Positions 10,594-22,749 of a stretch of DNA of 64,000 bases are shown in pieces; position 1 is the stretch's first letter, and each line of letters starts with the position of its first letter. The notes beneath the pieces are model-generated. The model was not told the DNA's origin and made no database searches. It was given only the letters and a program-made list of their open reading frames with translations. The position numbers and the translations under genes were made by a program. This stretch comes from Rotaria sp. Silwood1 (taxonomy: Eukaryota; Rotifera; Eurotatoria; Philodinida; Philodinidae), in the NCBI GenBank assembly GCA_905250075.1, contig CAJNOP010000003.1, forward strand, positions 2,894,833 to 2,958,832, written 5' to 3'.

Positions 10594-12429
10594 AACATAT
10601 ATAATTAAACTAATTCAATATTCATCGAAATGTATATCATGATTATTATTGTTTTTAATAAATTCAAAGTTTTTTTTTTTGTTGTGTTTAGATTAAATAT
10701 GAATTCATAATTGATAAAGTCTTACAAACAGAGAAAAGATTTAGATCTTACTACAGTGATGTGTTCTTCTAATTTGAAAGTCTCGTTCTTGTATACAAAC
10801 TATTTTCTTATAGCATTTTTAAACGATTAAGTAAACGTATAGTGAATAAATTCGTCTCAAAATAGATAGATCTCATGTTTGACACTTTAATTTTGCAGGG
10901 ATTGTGCTAACAGTTTTTCATGTATCTTATAGATTTTAATACTTTGGAACTTCAAACATAAAGATAATATGATATGTTTGTAATAGAATTTTTAAACTAA
11001 ATAGTTTACAACGAGTTGCCCATACCAGATATGGACTGAGAAATTCGAATATCACAGTATTTACAGTCTATGTTATATGGTCACACTTCAAAATTTTAAC
11101 AAAATTTTTTTCTTCTTTCGTTACGATTGGATAGAGTCCAATGAAATATATAAGACAAAACAATATTATAGATATTCCAAAGCGATTGTAAAACAGGCAA
11201 CATTTTATGCTTCATATCCTAATATTTAACAATAATGGTATCTTGAACTTATTCGTTGAATTGCTTTTGAGTATGTGTGATATTATTTTTTTTCCTATGT
11301 AACTTGCAGAACTCGATTCAATCAAGGTGAAAAAGAGAAAAATAGATGCTGCTGAAATTTGGAAGTATGATCATATGAAGTAGACAGTAAATATCGTAAT
11401 ACTTGATCTTCTTTGTCTGTGTAATACGATGGGCAAATCATATTTTAAATTAGCTAGTTTGATGATAAGAGCATTCATTTGATGTGAATATGATCAATCT
11501 AGTTAAATCACAATACATTATCTTTCATTGTTAAACGGATTTATAATCAATGCAGCATGACAATTATTTTTAGTTTCATTCAGCGAAAAAAAACCACATC
11601 GATTGTAATGATCATCTTTGATAACATCGCAAATTTATTTCAATTTATATTTCGATTATGTCATTTTATTTTGATGAAGTGTGTCCTTTTCCTTTTCTCT
11701 TTATCACAATATTTGATCGTTCACACATCATAAGACAGACTAACCTATCTCAAGTATTTGAATACGAGACTATACTCTAACCAATTGAATACACATAGAC
11801 AACTATCCATGTCTTCTTTCTTGGCAGCTGTTAGTGTGATCAACTTATCTGTACTCGAATATAATTTAGGTAGTACTGTACAAATGAACTAAATTGAACA
11901 ATTGGTCTCCACTTAATATCAACTTGACACGTATATCAAGATGACTCAGTTAGCTCATATTCAAAAAAAAGAGGAGAGGGAGGAGAAAACACACATGTAT
12001 AGATGTACATTTGAGTATGTCTTCATGAAATAATGAACATCGCGACGTACTTATCAGACCTGTTGAAAAAAACACACCTTGGTACAAATTGATATATCAT
12101 AGAAAATTGAACGTATAGTTTTACTTTTTTTCTATTTTATTTACAATTATCTATAATACTCGAAGTGAATTATTATAAATAGTAACGTTCGGTATTTCAA
12201 TCTTTCAATTTACTACTGATTTTACTATCTGGCATGATTTGTTTATTTTTTCAATTTTTTACATAGTTTTTTTCAACTAATTCAAATGTATTTTTAAAAC
12301 GTATGTACATCAGCTATTGTTGAAGACCTTTTGATACAAAAAAAGTTGCACAAAATTTATTTGAAAAACAAATCAATCGTGCATTAAAATCGTTCATTCG
12401 AATTATTCATTACAAAATTTTCATAATAC
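10594..12429. other. Intergenic
   Basis: AT-rich, no coding signal, no clear repeats. Confidence 0.5.
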
Positions 12430-12890
12430 AATAAGATAGTGATTTCACCAACCAATAGACGATGAACAAGATCTTCTCGATTTGTTACAGCTGTACATAG
12501 ATCATTAATACTAAAAACTGTAGAAGTGCCATAGCTGTTAATTGACATTCACGATTTAAACGGATAATATTAGTTTGATGATTAGCTAATGTACGAATAT
12601 TAAACGATCCTAATAATCAAAATGCAACTATAATAAATATAGGCAAACAACCATCAAGAACAGGATGGTAAAAGTTAGAAATAAATTTCTTTTATAACTT
12701 AAACAATTATTGTATATACACTAGCAAGTGTATTCCAATAGAAGACAGCTAATATTTCATTGAAAAACCAAATATCTCAAGCACTTACACCTTGACAACA
12801 AGCTAATATTAAACTATCAAGATGTCGTTAAGTAGTCATTGATAAAAATTGATCGATTCTTATCAAAGATATATTATTTAACGAAAGTAA
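12430..12890 (-). pseudogene. Broken rhodopsin-type seven-helix receptor fragment
   Basis: Read on the minus strand, about 12870-12790 gives DQFLSMTT then RHLDSL, resembling the end of helix 3 and the second intracellular loop of receptors whose DRY-like motif is DRFLST. About 12660-12440 gives YHPVLDGCLP, a hydrophobic helix, then LGSFNIRTLANHQ and RECQLTAMALLQFLVL, which looks like helix 5, the third loop with its N-I-R motif, and helix 6. The pieces are in the right order but several in-frame stops interrupt them. The similarity is by eye to the FMRFamide-like receptor families abundant in rotifers. Confidence 0.45.
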
Positions 12891-14254
12891 AACACAAGAC
12901 TGACCAAAGAGTTAGCAGTGGTGTCACGGCTTTTAATCAGAGGGTTGGGGCTGAGGCTCTTTAGACTTTGTGCGGAATCACCGTTAGCAACAATTCCTAA
13001 AATTTTATGGAAAGCTCAGTCCCTTTCTACTTCCCGTGACGTCGTCACTGAAAGAAATATACAAATCTTACAAAAACATAATGCAAAAAAATGTTTGAAA
13101 AAAATTCTATTCAATAATTTAGCCACAACATTTTAATCAAATATAAATATTTCTAATACAAATATTCATTTGTTAGGTAATAAAATTGATTTAAAGAGAA
13201 GTTTATAGCATTGTTCGAAATCTCTCACATCAAAATCAACGTAAATATTTTAGTTAACAATGATAAAAATACGAAAAATATTTTTAGAACTTGTTCTTTG
13301 TAAAGATGGTGGTTGAATGCACTTGATTTCATCTATAAGAATGAAGATCTTAAAAATAATTGTTGTTGGTATAGTACACAGATAAGACATGCTCGAGATA
13401 AAGATCAATAACATAGGGTTGAACAGTTACGAATCTATTGGAATTGATAAACTACCCCTGTAAACTTTGTATAAATGTAAAAGTTAATTGTGACAAAAAT
13501 TATCAAGTTTATTACATTTATATTTTTAGAATAATAAAAAAATAGAGTTCCAACCACCAATTAACTTTTAGGGAATTAATTCTATTATTAGAAATATTCA
13601 TATAAGCATAGATTTAACAAAAAAAACAGACTTGTCTTTTAGTCACTGTTAGAAATGCCAGTTTTTAGTGTAATAGTAAAAATATAGAAATCGACAAGAA
13701 GCCTATACTTAACATTAACTAATAGAAAAGTATCTTAAAAAGAAAAAATTTGAAATAGTTGAAAATTATTGTTGTGTTGTTAATTAAACAATCTCATGAA
13801 GACATCCGTTTTACTGCCTTATCTTTAGAAGAACCTTAATTGATATTGAATGGATGAAAAATAAATTGAAAAAACGAACTTAAAAGAAGCTAGCACATTG
13901 GCAACAACGCGATTTATTTTTAATAGTTATTTAAAACATGAAGAAACCTATTAAAAATAATACAAGACGGCAAGGTGATACCTGACCAATATATATGAAG
14001 TATGAATTTGACTCTTATTGAATAAAATACGTAATATAAACATGCAATATTTATTTTGTAAATCATCATTTGATTATTTGACTAAATTGTATGTCAAAAA
14101 TAGAGTCATAAGCTTCAAATGCTCTTATTCTGAATATTCGATCGAAGTATGCACATGAGTTTTAATAAGAAGCAATGCCTTATTTTTAAAATTTCTCTTG
14201 ATTTTTCTCAAAGAATCACCGTCTATTATTGCTTCTTCATAGATTTGTATTATT
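12891..14254. other. Intergenic with one GC-richer patch
   Basis: Bases 12905-13045 are noticeably GC-richer than their surroundings and hold a short open frame (12918-13136, +) with no recognisable features. The rest is AT-rich with no gene. Confidence 0.4.
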
Positions 14255-14845
14255 TAGTCGGCGACGAAAGTCTTGCCCGTCTTGAAATGAATTTTTTATT
14301 TTATTTTTGACGTATGAAAATAGAATACAACACATATATATACAGAGGAGTTCGAGACATTTACGCAGCACATAGCGGTTTTATAAGTGTTTGCTTCTTC
14401 TTTGAGCAAAGTCAAAATATGTGAATACATCCATTTTTGGATGACCAATTGAGAGATGAGATGGCTAGTGTGAAGTGAGTTCGAGTTTATAACTTTCGAT
14501 CATCCAGAGGGAAGAGCTTTAGCTATGCTCCGTCAACAGCCAATACCAAGAACACTGAGCATGAAATTTCGAATTGTAATTCATTCACTAGAAATCCGTC
14601 AGCTTGAAATTTCGGTCTCTTATCATACAATCCATCTCATCTCTGAACAAGTCATCCAAAAATGGATGTATTCACATATTTTTACTCTGCTCAAAGAAGA
14701 AGCAGACACTTATAAAACTTCTATGTGCTGCGTAAATGTCTTGAACTCCTCTGTATATATATATATGTGTTGTATTCTATTTTCATACGTCAAAAATAAA
14801 ATAAAAAATTCATTTCAAGACGGGCAAGACTTTTGTCGTCGACTA
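14255..14845. mobile_element. Foldback (MITE-like) element, 591 bp, ~200 bp inverted arms
   Basis: The sequence from 14255 is repeated in reverse complement up to 14845. The outer ends read tagtcggcgac and gtcgtcgacta, and both arms carry the same run of words (agtcttgcccgtcttgaa, gacgtatgaaaatagaat, ctctgtatatata, ccatttttggatga). The arms extend to about 14465 and from about 14640 with scattered mismatches; the loop is about 175 bp. The six bases just outside are attatt on both sides, a candidate target-site duplication, although that word is AT-rich. No transposase is encoded; the frame at 14525-14854 is arm and loop sequence. The size and long arms fit a non-autonomous foldback DNA transposon of unknown superfamily. 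Confidence 0.75.
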
Positions 14846-17445
14846 ATTATTTAACTTCTAATCTAGAATTTCCTTCATTTGATTTCGTATTCCTCAAATC
14901 TGTATATCCTTTGAATGAATATTCAGAAGTTTCTTGTAAATTGAAGTGATTCCGAAGTAGTTAGAGAATATTAATTGCAAAATTGAGAAAATATTTGCTG
15001 GGATATACCTTGTGTCACATAACACAAAGTTCTGATGAAGAAATATTTGGAGTATCATTGTGCATTGTTTAGTAAATACTATAATTAAGTGTCGTTGAGC
15101 TCTTTATCTTTATTCTAGAGAAATCACCGGATCACAAATTTAAAGTTTATATTCTGAAGAGACTGGAAACTAGACAAATATAAGATAATTGTTTTTCTTT
15201 GGCGAGGATTCCTTTTTCCTAACAAGAACTTTAGTTTCATCAAAAAAATGAATGAAGCATAGAAAAACTAATTATTACTTTTTATTCGTCCCATTATTTG
15301 ATTTTATCTTTGTGTACAAAGCATCATGTTGATTTTTATACTATCCTGATATAATAATAGATTTTTGCAGTATTTATTTTCTAAGAAACTAGTCAGATTC
15401 ACTAATTGTCGTATTTATTCTTGTATTTTCTGTATTCATCTTTCTTTCTTTAATGCTGGCTATCATTTACTATACATTTTATCCTTCGATTTTATTTCTG
15501 TTTAGATGTTAATTATAATTAATTTCCAGTATTGAAAAACAAAATATTTATAGATCTCTAACACTGAACACGTGTGTCATCGTATTATTTCACGCAATGA
15601 AAAACCAGAAATATTCATTCTGTAATTAATAAATAAGATCATTTTTAATCGGATCAATGTTACATAAAATGAACTGTCCTAGACATTGTAAAAAAACAAG
15701 AAACGTTCATCACTGCATCAAGACTTCCTACGAAATCAGTTCCAGTTTCTTCTCAACGTATTTTCGTCCTCTTCAACTGAAGCCAAGGTTTTATTATATT
15801 ATTTTGTTGAATTTAATTCTTTGTTTTGTATTGCTTTCAACAATCGAAAAAGTTTAATCTAGTGATTTGTGTATCAAGCTCACTGTTCTTTCGATTATAC
15901 ATTTAAAAGTAACACAGTAAAAGCAAAACTTTTTGCTTCAGAATGAAGCATCCAAATTAGTTCACGTAGACGTTATTTTCCAGTTGTATAAGGTATGAAA
16001 ATAAGTAATTAATAATTCTTATGCTTTGGAGGTCATACTAGGTCTCTGATTGATTCCAAACATTATCAAAATGAATAAACAAGAATTCAACAATTTTTAA
16101 CTTTCTCTTATTTTTCCTGATAGGAAATAATACAATGATGCACTCGTTCAGTATTGACATTCTAGTAAAGTTTTCGAAAATAATTAGTTATAAAGGTTCA
16201 GTTTTGTGATCCGAATAGAATATTGAATGGTACATCTTTTACAGAAATAAAATCAACATTTCATCATGTTTCTGAACATAATTACATGGAAAAATTTTGC
16301 TACAGCTAATACCTCAAGAAACCATCTATTTAGTTTCTTATAGTGGAAATGAAAATACAATGTATAATAAAAAAACATTTTGAAATCAGAAAGCTTCTTT
16401 TCAATGATATGATTCGTGTTATGTCACGACATAATGTCTAGACAACATATCCTTGATAAATAAGATTGTAATCTGCACTTTGACAAGCATTGCACTTTGA
16501 TTTAAAATACTTTTTCCTTGAAATGTAAACGACATTTAATTATTTATATAGAATTGATACAATGATTACAAGTAAGCACGTGCAGTGTTGATGTAAATAC
16601 TGAACAATGTGTCATAGACATATATCCTTTTTTTAGTGATATGTCTTCATGCTTCAGTGAACACTAGCTACTTTGAGTCGATGATCGTCAATAAACTGAA
16701 ACTGCACATCTCTAAATACAGCAAGATGGAAAAAGTATACTATTTTGACAGATCGATTTAAAGTCTCTTCAACAAAGGATAGGGCCGCATAAGATGTTGA
16801 TTTTGCTCACGAAATATTTTAGACTACTTTCTTGATGATTCTATGCAGAAAAATATGATGATTCTTTTAGTAGTGAATTTATGCAAAATTGTGAGGATTG
16901 TCTGTTACGTTTGAGGTTAAATTCCTACAAAAAGTCATTGGATTTTCATTAGGCATCTACTTCCTTCGTATTAGTCCAAAGTGCGTACTGGTTTGGGTGT
17001 GGGTGTAGGTATGGGTCATCTCTTCGCACATACTCACATCAAAACTCGATACTCCACTCATTCAAAATGATTGAAAGCAGAGTTTTTTGGTTTTCTTACA
17101 TGGAGTGTTTTGAAAAAACAAATGTCCATGTCGCCATTACACTTAGGATCAAAATTTTGCTTAAAAAAATGTTTTCGTTCTGTTATTACAAAATATTCGA
17201 TTAGTCTCCGTATTGTCTAATTAGATTCGAGTAGTTTTCGCTGATCCATGGGACATATATTGAACAGAAAAGAAAGAGATACAGTGCCATCTTTTTATTT
17301 TTTTTGCTTACTCATAGTCGATCTTTATTTTTGAAAAATACATCATTGTTTTCATTGACGATTAAGGTCAAATATATAACATGAGTATATATTTAAATAA
17401 TCACATTTCTAAGTTATAATAGAATTTATAGATGTGAAAATAAAT
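14846..17445. other. Intergenic, contains one repeat copy
   Basis: No gene seen. Bases about 16780-16975 are a diverged copy of 21410-21605 (see the repeat entries). The rest is AT-rich and featureless. Confidence 0.45.
16780..16975 (+). repeat. Dispersed repeat, copy 1 (upstream of the F-box gene)
   Basis: Shares the same ordered words with 21410-21605: atgttgattttgc, cacgaa, attttag, tgcagaaaaatat, attcttttagt, tgcaaaattgt, tttgaggt, and agtcatt. Same orientation; I judge the identity at about three quarters by eye. No coding capacity. Confidence 0.6.
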
Positions 17446-20400
17446 ATGGAACACTCATTAATTCAATTGAATGATTTACCTGATGAAATTCTTATGATTA
17501 TTTTGAAAAAATTGTACAATGTTGAAGTACTCTATACTTTAATAGGCATTAATAAACGACTCAACGCATTTGTCCATGATTCAATTTTTACAAATTATTT
17601 AACATTAATGAAATTTTTCTCTTATTCTTCTATCCGTCCATTGTCTAATCCAATACTTAATCGATTTTGTTTAGAAATTTTACCTGAAATTCATCATAAA
17701 ATCAAATGGCTTAATGTTGAATCATCAACTATGAAACGTATCCTTCTCGCTACAAGTTATCCAAATTTATATGGTCTTGGTTTATATAATATTCCCGCAG
17801 AAAGAGTTAAGCATATCTTAACAGGTAAGGTATTTTACTTCGATTGTTTTAATCCGTGAAAAACAATATTTTGATAACGCACCCCCTTTGACATTGAAAT
17901 GTTGGATGAATATGTTGTCGTTAGCATCATTATATCAATACAAAATGCATCAAACGAAAGATTGTGAGAGAAACAATCTGTTTTAGTTTTTTTTCAATAG
18001 TGGTCTATTTTTAATTTATCTCGTTGTCATTCGCTCATTATTTATTTTCGTTTTTTTCTCAACTTACTGTTATTGTTGTTCTTCTATCTATTAATTTAAT
18101 TGACAAGAAGCTTGCTAGCCCATCCTATCCTTGGAGACTGAAATGTGGAACTCACATATTTTCTTTAGCCTCATTAAACTAATATAAAATACGCAAAATG
18201 AAAAAGATCTCTTGTATATATTTTAGTATTTGGAATAGATTTTGTTTGTCGGTCAGACTAATATCTATTTCGATCAAGTCAAACACTGATATTATTTATT
18301 TTTCGAAGTTATAACTTGATCATATGATAACCGTGAAAAATTGATGCATCACTGCTTATCATCGTTGATATCTTCGATATAAACTCTTATCTGCACAAAA
18401 ATTAAAAACTACATTATTTAAAATATTCAAAAATGAATTCAAGCCATAAAAGTTTCGAAAAAAATTCTGAAATATTTTAGACTTTTTCAGAGCAGCTAAT
18501 GTCATTTTATTGATTCCATTCAATTCTTTTCTTTTGGATGGCTAATGTCTGTATGGGTAGGGAGAGCCGCAAACTTCGACTTAATACTTACACTCACTAC
18601 TTTCTTCGAAAATATACGTGACTTCCATAATAAACCTGTTGTACACATCTATCATATCTAGAGCAGGTCACAACAAACTATTATGTATTTCGATAAACTC
18701 AAGGAAAAACACTGATATAGGGTACTCCCAAAAGTTCGAACTTGTTATGTGATGAGTTTCAAATCCATACATCACTGTTGATCATGCTTAATATCTACCA
18801 TATAATAGTTTATCTGCACGAAAATAAAAAAACCGTGCTACTTAAAAATAGAAAAGCATATTTCAGATATTTAAGTTAAGAGAAAGACTTTAGAATGTTC
18901 TAGAACAATCTAAATTTTGTTATTGATGATGTTCGGTTCTTTTTTCATTGCATAGGGACCCTGTGAAAGAAGATTCGTGCCTGTTATTCTCGATTGGTAG
19001 TAGACGATTCATACTAAATGACATTTGCTCTTGGTTGTTAAGATCTTTAAAGGAGTAGGAGAGAGTCACAAAAAGTCGACTTGAAATTTATATTCAACAT
19101 TTTCGTTGAAAATAAAAATATATATGAGCTCCACAAAAATAAGCTGAGCTCGTTTTATATATAGTTGAGAAATAAAATCTTGATAAAAAAAAAAGGTTCA
19201 TTCAAAAAAAATACGAATCTTTATATCCGAATTAATATTTTTTTTTTTTTTGAAAACATGGATGTTTATTTGAAATATATAAATATTAATTTCATATAAA
19301 CAATTATCAAATAGAATAAAAAGAAAACCGACAAAGATATCATGGACCACATTAAATGAATGATTACAAAATTTTGAATAGGAATGAGTTTCAATGTTAT
19401 ACAATTAATTAAAAAGACCTAAAAAATCAATGTTACGACATGATTAATAGAAATATAATGTAGTTTGTTTCTTAACACTCATTTATATCTAGGCAACACT
19501 GTTTTAAGTGTTCTATTCAAGAATCAAATTTTATCACTAATTGTCCATATTAGTAAAAATGAAAAACAAATTTCATCAGACGATGTGAATAAACTTATAT
19601 TTACAGATATCTTTACTACGTTCACTAATTTACAATCTTTAAACTTCGATCCATTTCCAACTTGTTATCAAGAATTATCATTTAAGAATTCACCTCCAAC
19701 TCTTTATTCATCAACTCTCTTAGAACTGTATGTTAACGTAACATATTTCACCGATTGTCTATATTTACTTGATGGACGTTTCAATCAACTTCATACACTT
19801 TATGTTAAGATTTCTTGGATTTGGCCTTCAAGTTTAACAATTGATAATATGGTAGATTAGTTTGATTAATATCTAATTGATTCAAATTAGATGATATATG
19901 TTGTCTTTTTTTTAGGAAAATCTACCTCATTTAAAATGTTTTTCCCTATATTGTGACACGTATACAAATGTTTATGATGAATTAATTGTTCCACTTTTAC
20001 ATCGAATGTTAAATTTAGAAAAAATTGGTTTATATCTTATAGTTTGTGGCAAGAACACATTTATCGACGGTCATGATTTGAAGAAAAATATTATCAATCA
20101 TATGCCACGATTAAAAAAATTTATATTTAATATTCGCTCAACTATTTGTCTTCGTAATCAAATTAATTTACCATCGATTGAAGATATTCAACACACATTT
20201 AAAGGTTGTCAAAATAATCAAATTATTTCTTGTGTTGATTATTTTCTTGAAAGTGAATTAGGTCAATGTCATATTTATTCATATCCATATGTATTGAAAG
20301 TTTATCATTATATAACAAATAATTTTCCTGGTGGATATTTTAAACATGTTCGTGAAGTATCATTATTTGATGAAAGACCTTTTGAACATGAATTTTTTGT

Positions 20401-20776
20401 TCGAATTGCTCAATCATTTCCATTTATGAAAAAATTAACTGTAAACAATGAAAAACCTCAAAATGATAAACGATATAAAATATCAGAAAATGATAATCAA
20501 CTGCTATCAATCATTAAATATCCTTATCTTATTGAACTTGATCTTGTTGAAGCTCATGATGATTATATCGAACAATTTCTTCTTCATACGAAAACGTGTC
20601 TACCGAATAATGTTCACCTTTCTGTCGATTATACTGTATTGAAAAGAGTAACACAAACTTTTACACGAAATACAACACGAATTAATTGTACGAAACTGAA
20701 ATCTCTAGATTTAAACGGTAAATATCGAATTCCGAAACGTATAAAACAATATTTTCCCCATACAAAAATAAAATGA
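17446..20776 (+). CDS. F-box protein with LRR-like C-terminal region, 532 aa
   Basis: Exons are 17446..17824, 19493..19851 and 19916..20776; introns GT-AG, total 532 aa ending TGA. The N-terminus (LIQLNDLPDEILMIILKKL, then VLYTLIGINKRLNAFVHD) is a typical F-box, which binds SKP1 and makes the protein a candidate SCF ubiquitin-ligase receptor. The rest carries irregular leucine-rich segments (PNLYGLGLYNIP, LKCFSLYC, MPRLKKFIFNI, FMKKLTVNN, PYLIELDLVEAH) expected to form the substrate-binding surface. This layout is typical of the large, fast-evolving F-box families of bdelloids (known family fact). The start is the ATG before EHSLIQLND; no ATG lies earlier in frame. Intron 1 is 1,668 bp, more than twenty times intron 2 (64 bp), and is filled with diverged repeats. 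Confidence 0.85.
18130..19150 (+). repeat. Diverged tandem repeats inside intron 1 of the F-box gene
   Basis: Words recur in order about 430 bp apart: aaacactgatat (about 18279 and 18709), catcactg followed by atat-tct (about 18345 and 18770), and ttatctgcac-aaaat-aaaaa. A block starting near 18557 (gggagagccgcaaa, cgactt, gaaaat) reappears near 19057 (ggagagagtcacaaa, cgactt, gaaaat), about 500 bp on, as a partial third unit. There are many mismatches and gaps, so the duplication is old. Confidence 0.5.
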
Positions 20777-20796
20777 CTGTTATGAGTGATTATTTA

Positions 20797-20802
20797 AATA
20801 AA
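20797..20802 (+). terminator. Poly(A) signal of the F-box gene
   Basis: AATAAA begins 21 nt after the TGA stop. Confidence 0.4.
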
Positions 20803-22749
20803 ATATTATCGAAAAAAGATTGATTCATATAGAATTAAAGTATAAAAATGGAAAGAAGAAAATGAATGAGAATAATAATTTAAAATAAATATCAAAGAAA
20901 ATACAATTGAACATTTTTTTGAAAGATTTTATGAGATAAAAATGATTGACTGTGTTGAATGAGTACAACAGCAAATTAAAAAAGTATCCAAACACCTCAT
21001 ATTTTTTCTTGGTTTTGTCGACAAAAATACAAGATGAAATTTTCCTTTGCTATCAAAAATAAAACTTAACTTCACGGGTAGTCCTCCTCAGGACTATCGA
21101 TCAGTGAAAACTGAAAAGGGTTATCTTTTATAGAAGAAGAAAATTTCATTGTTTATTCTTGTTGTCAAATTTGGATAAAAAACATTTGCGTGCCAAGATA
21201 CTTTGTTTTGATTGACAGTATTTGGATAAAATAAAGACTGTCAGAAATGGCAATACTTTTCATATTATCATTCATTTCAGAGTGTGAAGCCATATGTGAG
21301 CTAAATCGTTCTCTTCACTAATAGCTATAGCCACCTCACCCTCAGTTCAACTCCGTCCCTGCACCTACATCAAACATCCATAATCTCTCAATTATCAATA
21401 AAGAATAGAGACTCGTAAAATGTTGATTTTGCCCACGAAGATTTTAGGTTCCTTTATTGGTTATTCTTTGCAGAAAAATATAGCAATTCTTTTAGTGATA
21501 AATTTCTGCAAAATTGTCAGTACTGTGTGTTACTTTTGAGGTCCAATACCCATAAATAGTCATTAGATATTTATTGTACTCCTACTTTATTAGTTTCGTT
21601 TCATATGAGAACCACTATTAGTCTATTCAAAAAGTCAGTTCTACGAAATATCCTTCTTTCACTAGGATATGGTTCAATACCTCGCCATCGGAAAATAATT
21701 AGAATCATTTAGAATATTTTTTCATATAAGTTACATTCCCTTATATAATATTCTATGGAGCAAACAAAACTCTGCAAAACTATGTATAATTCATTTGATT
21801 TCGACCTGAACCAAGGCATCTGAAGTGTTTAGCATATTTTTCTGCATAGAACCACCAATAAAGTATTTTTATATTACTCTATAGGCCAAATCATTATCTT
21901 ATCAGCGTCTATTCTTTTTTTCTACGAATATTATGGGCTCATGAGGAATATTTGTATGTTTAAAACAAATTAACTGTCTCGAAGATATAATTTAAGAAGA
22001 TTTTATGAATCTAGATTCCGAGAGGAAATGATTGTGACCATTCTCATATGTAATTCTACTTTAAACTATGACATTTTAGCATTTGTATTTTCCGTTAACT
22101 TCAATCATGAATAAAAAGTATATAGTATCCTGTAGAAACAAAATTTTATTCCAAATATATAAAGATAATTTTCTCTTTCCGACAAATGCATAGTATTGAT
22201 TTATCTCTAGATTGAAAATAAAATAAATTTCATTAAATTCCTATTGCTTCAGTCTTAGCATTCTATATACCAAAAAAAAAAAACAGTTCAATTTTATTTG
22301 ATTTTTCTTATTCATACACATTTATATATATATGCTTTTGTTGCGTTCTTCTTCTCCTCTTACTAAATCGACCAAGATATATTACAAAGAATGTTCATAT
22401 GACGAGATAATGATCATTATAGTAATAATAATAATATATATATATACTTATAAAAAGAAGACAAAGGACAATGTAAATACAGAGAAGAAGAAAGACTGAC
22501 GAGAACGAAAGAAAGTTGAACAGTTGGCACACAACAAAATTAATCAATGAGAAAAAAATAAACTGAGGAAACGAAACGAAAAAAAAATGAACAATAACAG
22601 ATAACAAAAGACATAATACAAATGAAAGAGAGAAGAAACTGCATCAGGAGTATATGTATAATATATAGACATTGGACAAACTTTTTAAAAAACATATAAT
22701 TAAAGACAGGAAAAAATGTAGGAGAAACACACACACATATTGAAATACA
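20803..22749. other. Intergenic, convergent, contains repeats
   Basis: No gene. Holds repeat copy 2 at 21410-21605, an inverted partial copy at about 21825-21915, and a C-rich short stretch near 21330-21370. Confidence 0.5.
21410..21605 (+). repeat. Dispersed repeat, copy 2 (downstream of the F-box gene)
   Basis: Direct repeat of 16780-16975. The first part is also present in reverse complement at about 21825-21915 (shared words ctttattggt and tgcagaaaaatat), so part of it forms an inverted pair. Confidence 0.6.

Noticed and set aside
14525..14854. 109-residue reading frame as a gene
   Set aside because: It lies in the loop and right arm of the foldback element and has no domain.
16995..17020. 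Interstitial telomere repeat (tgtggg-like)
   Set aside because: Only about two imperfect units are present in a G-rich stretch; too little to call.
17434..17445. Earlier start for the F-box gene
   Set aside because: The codon at 17434 is GTG; the first ATG in frame is at 17446.
22395..22734. Two Tyr/Phe-rich minus-strand frames
   Set aside because: Low-complexity AT-rich sequence just 3' of FBXW7; no coding style.
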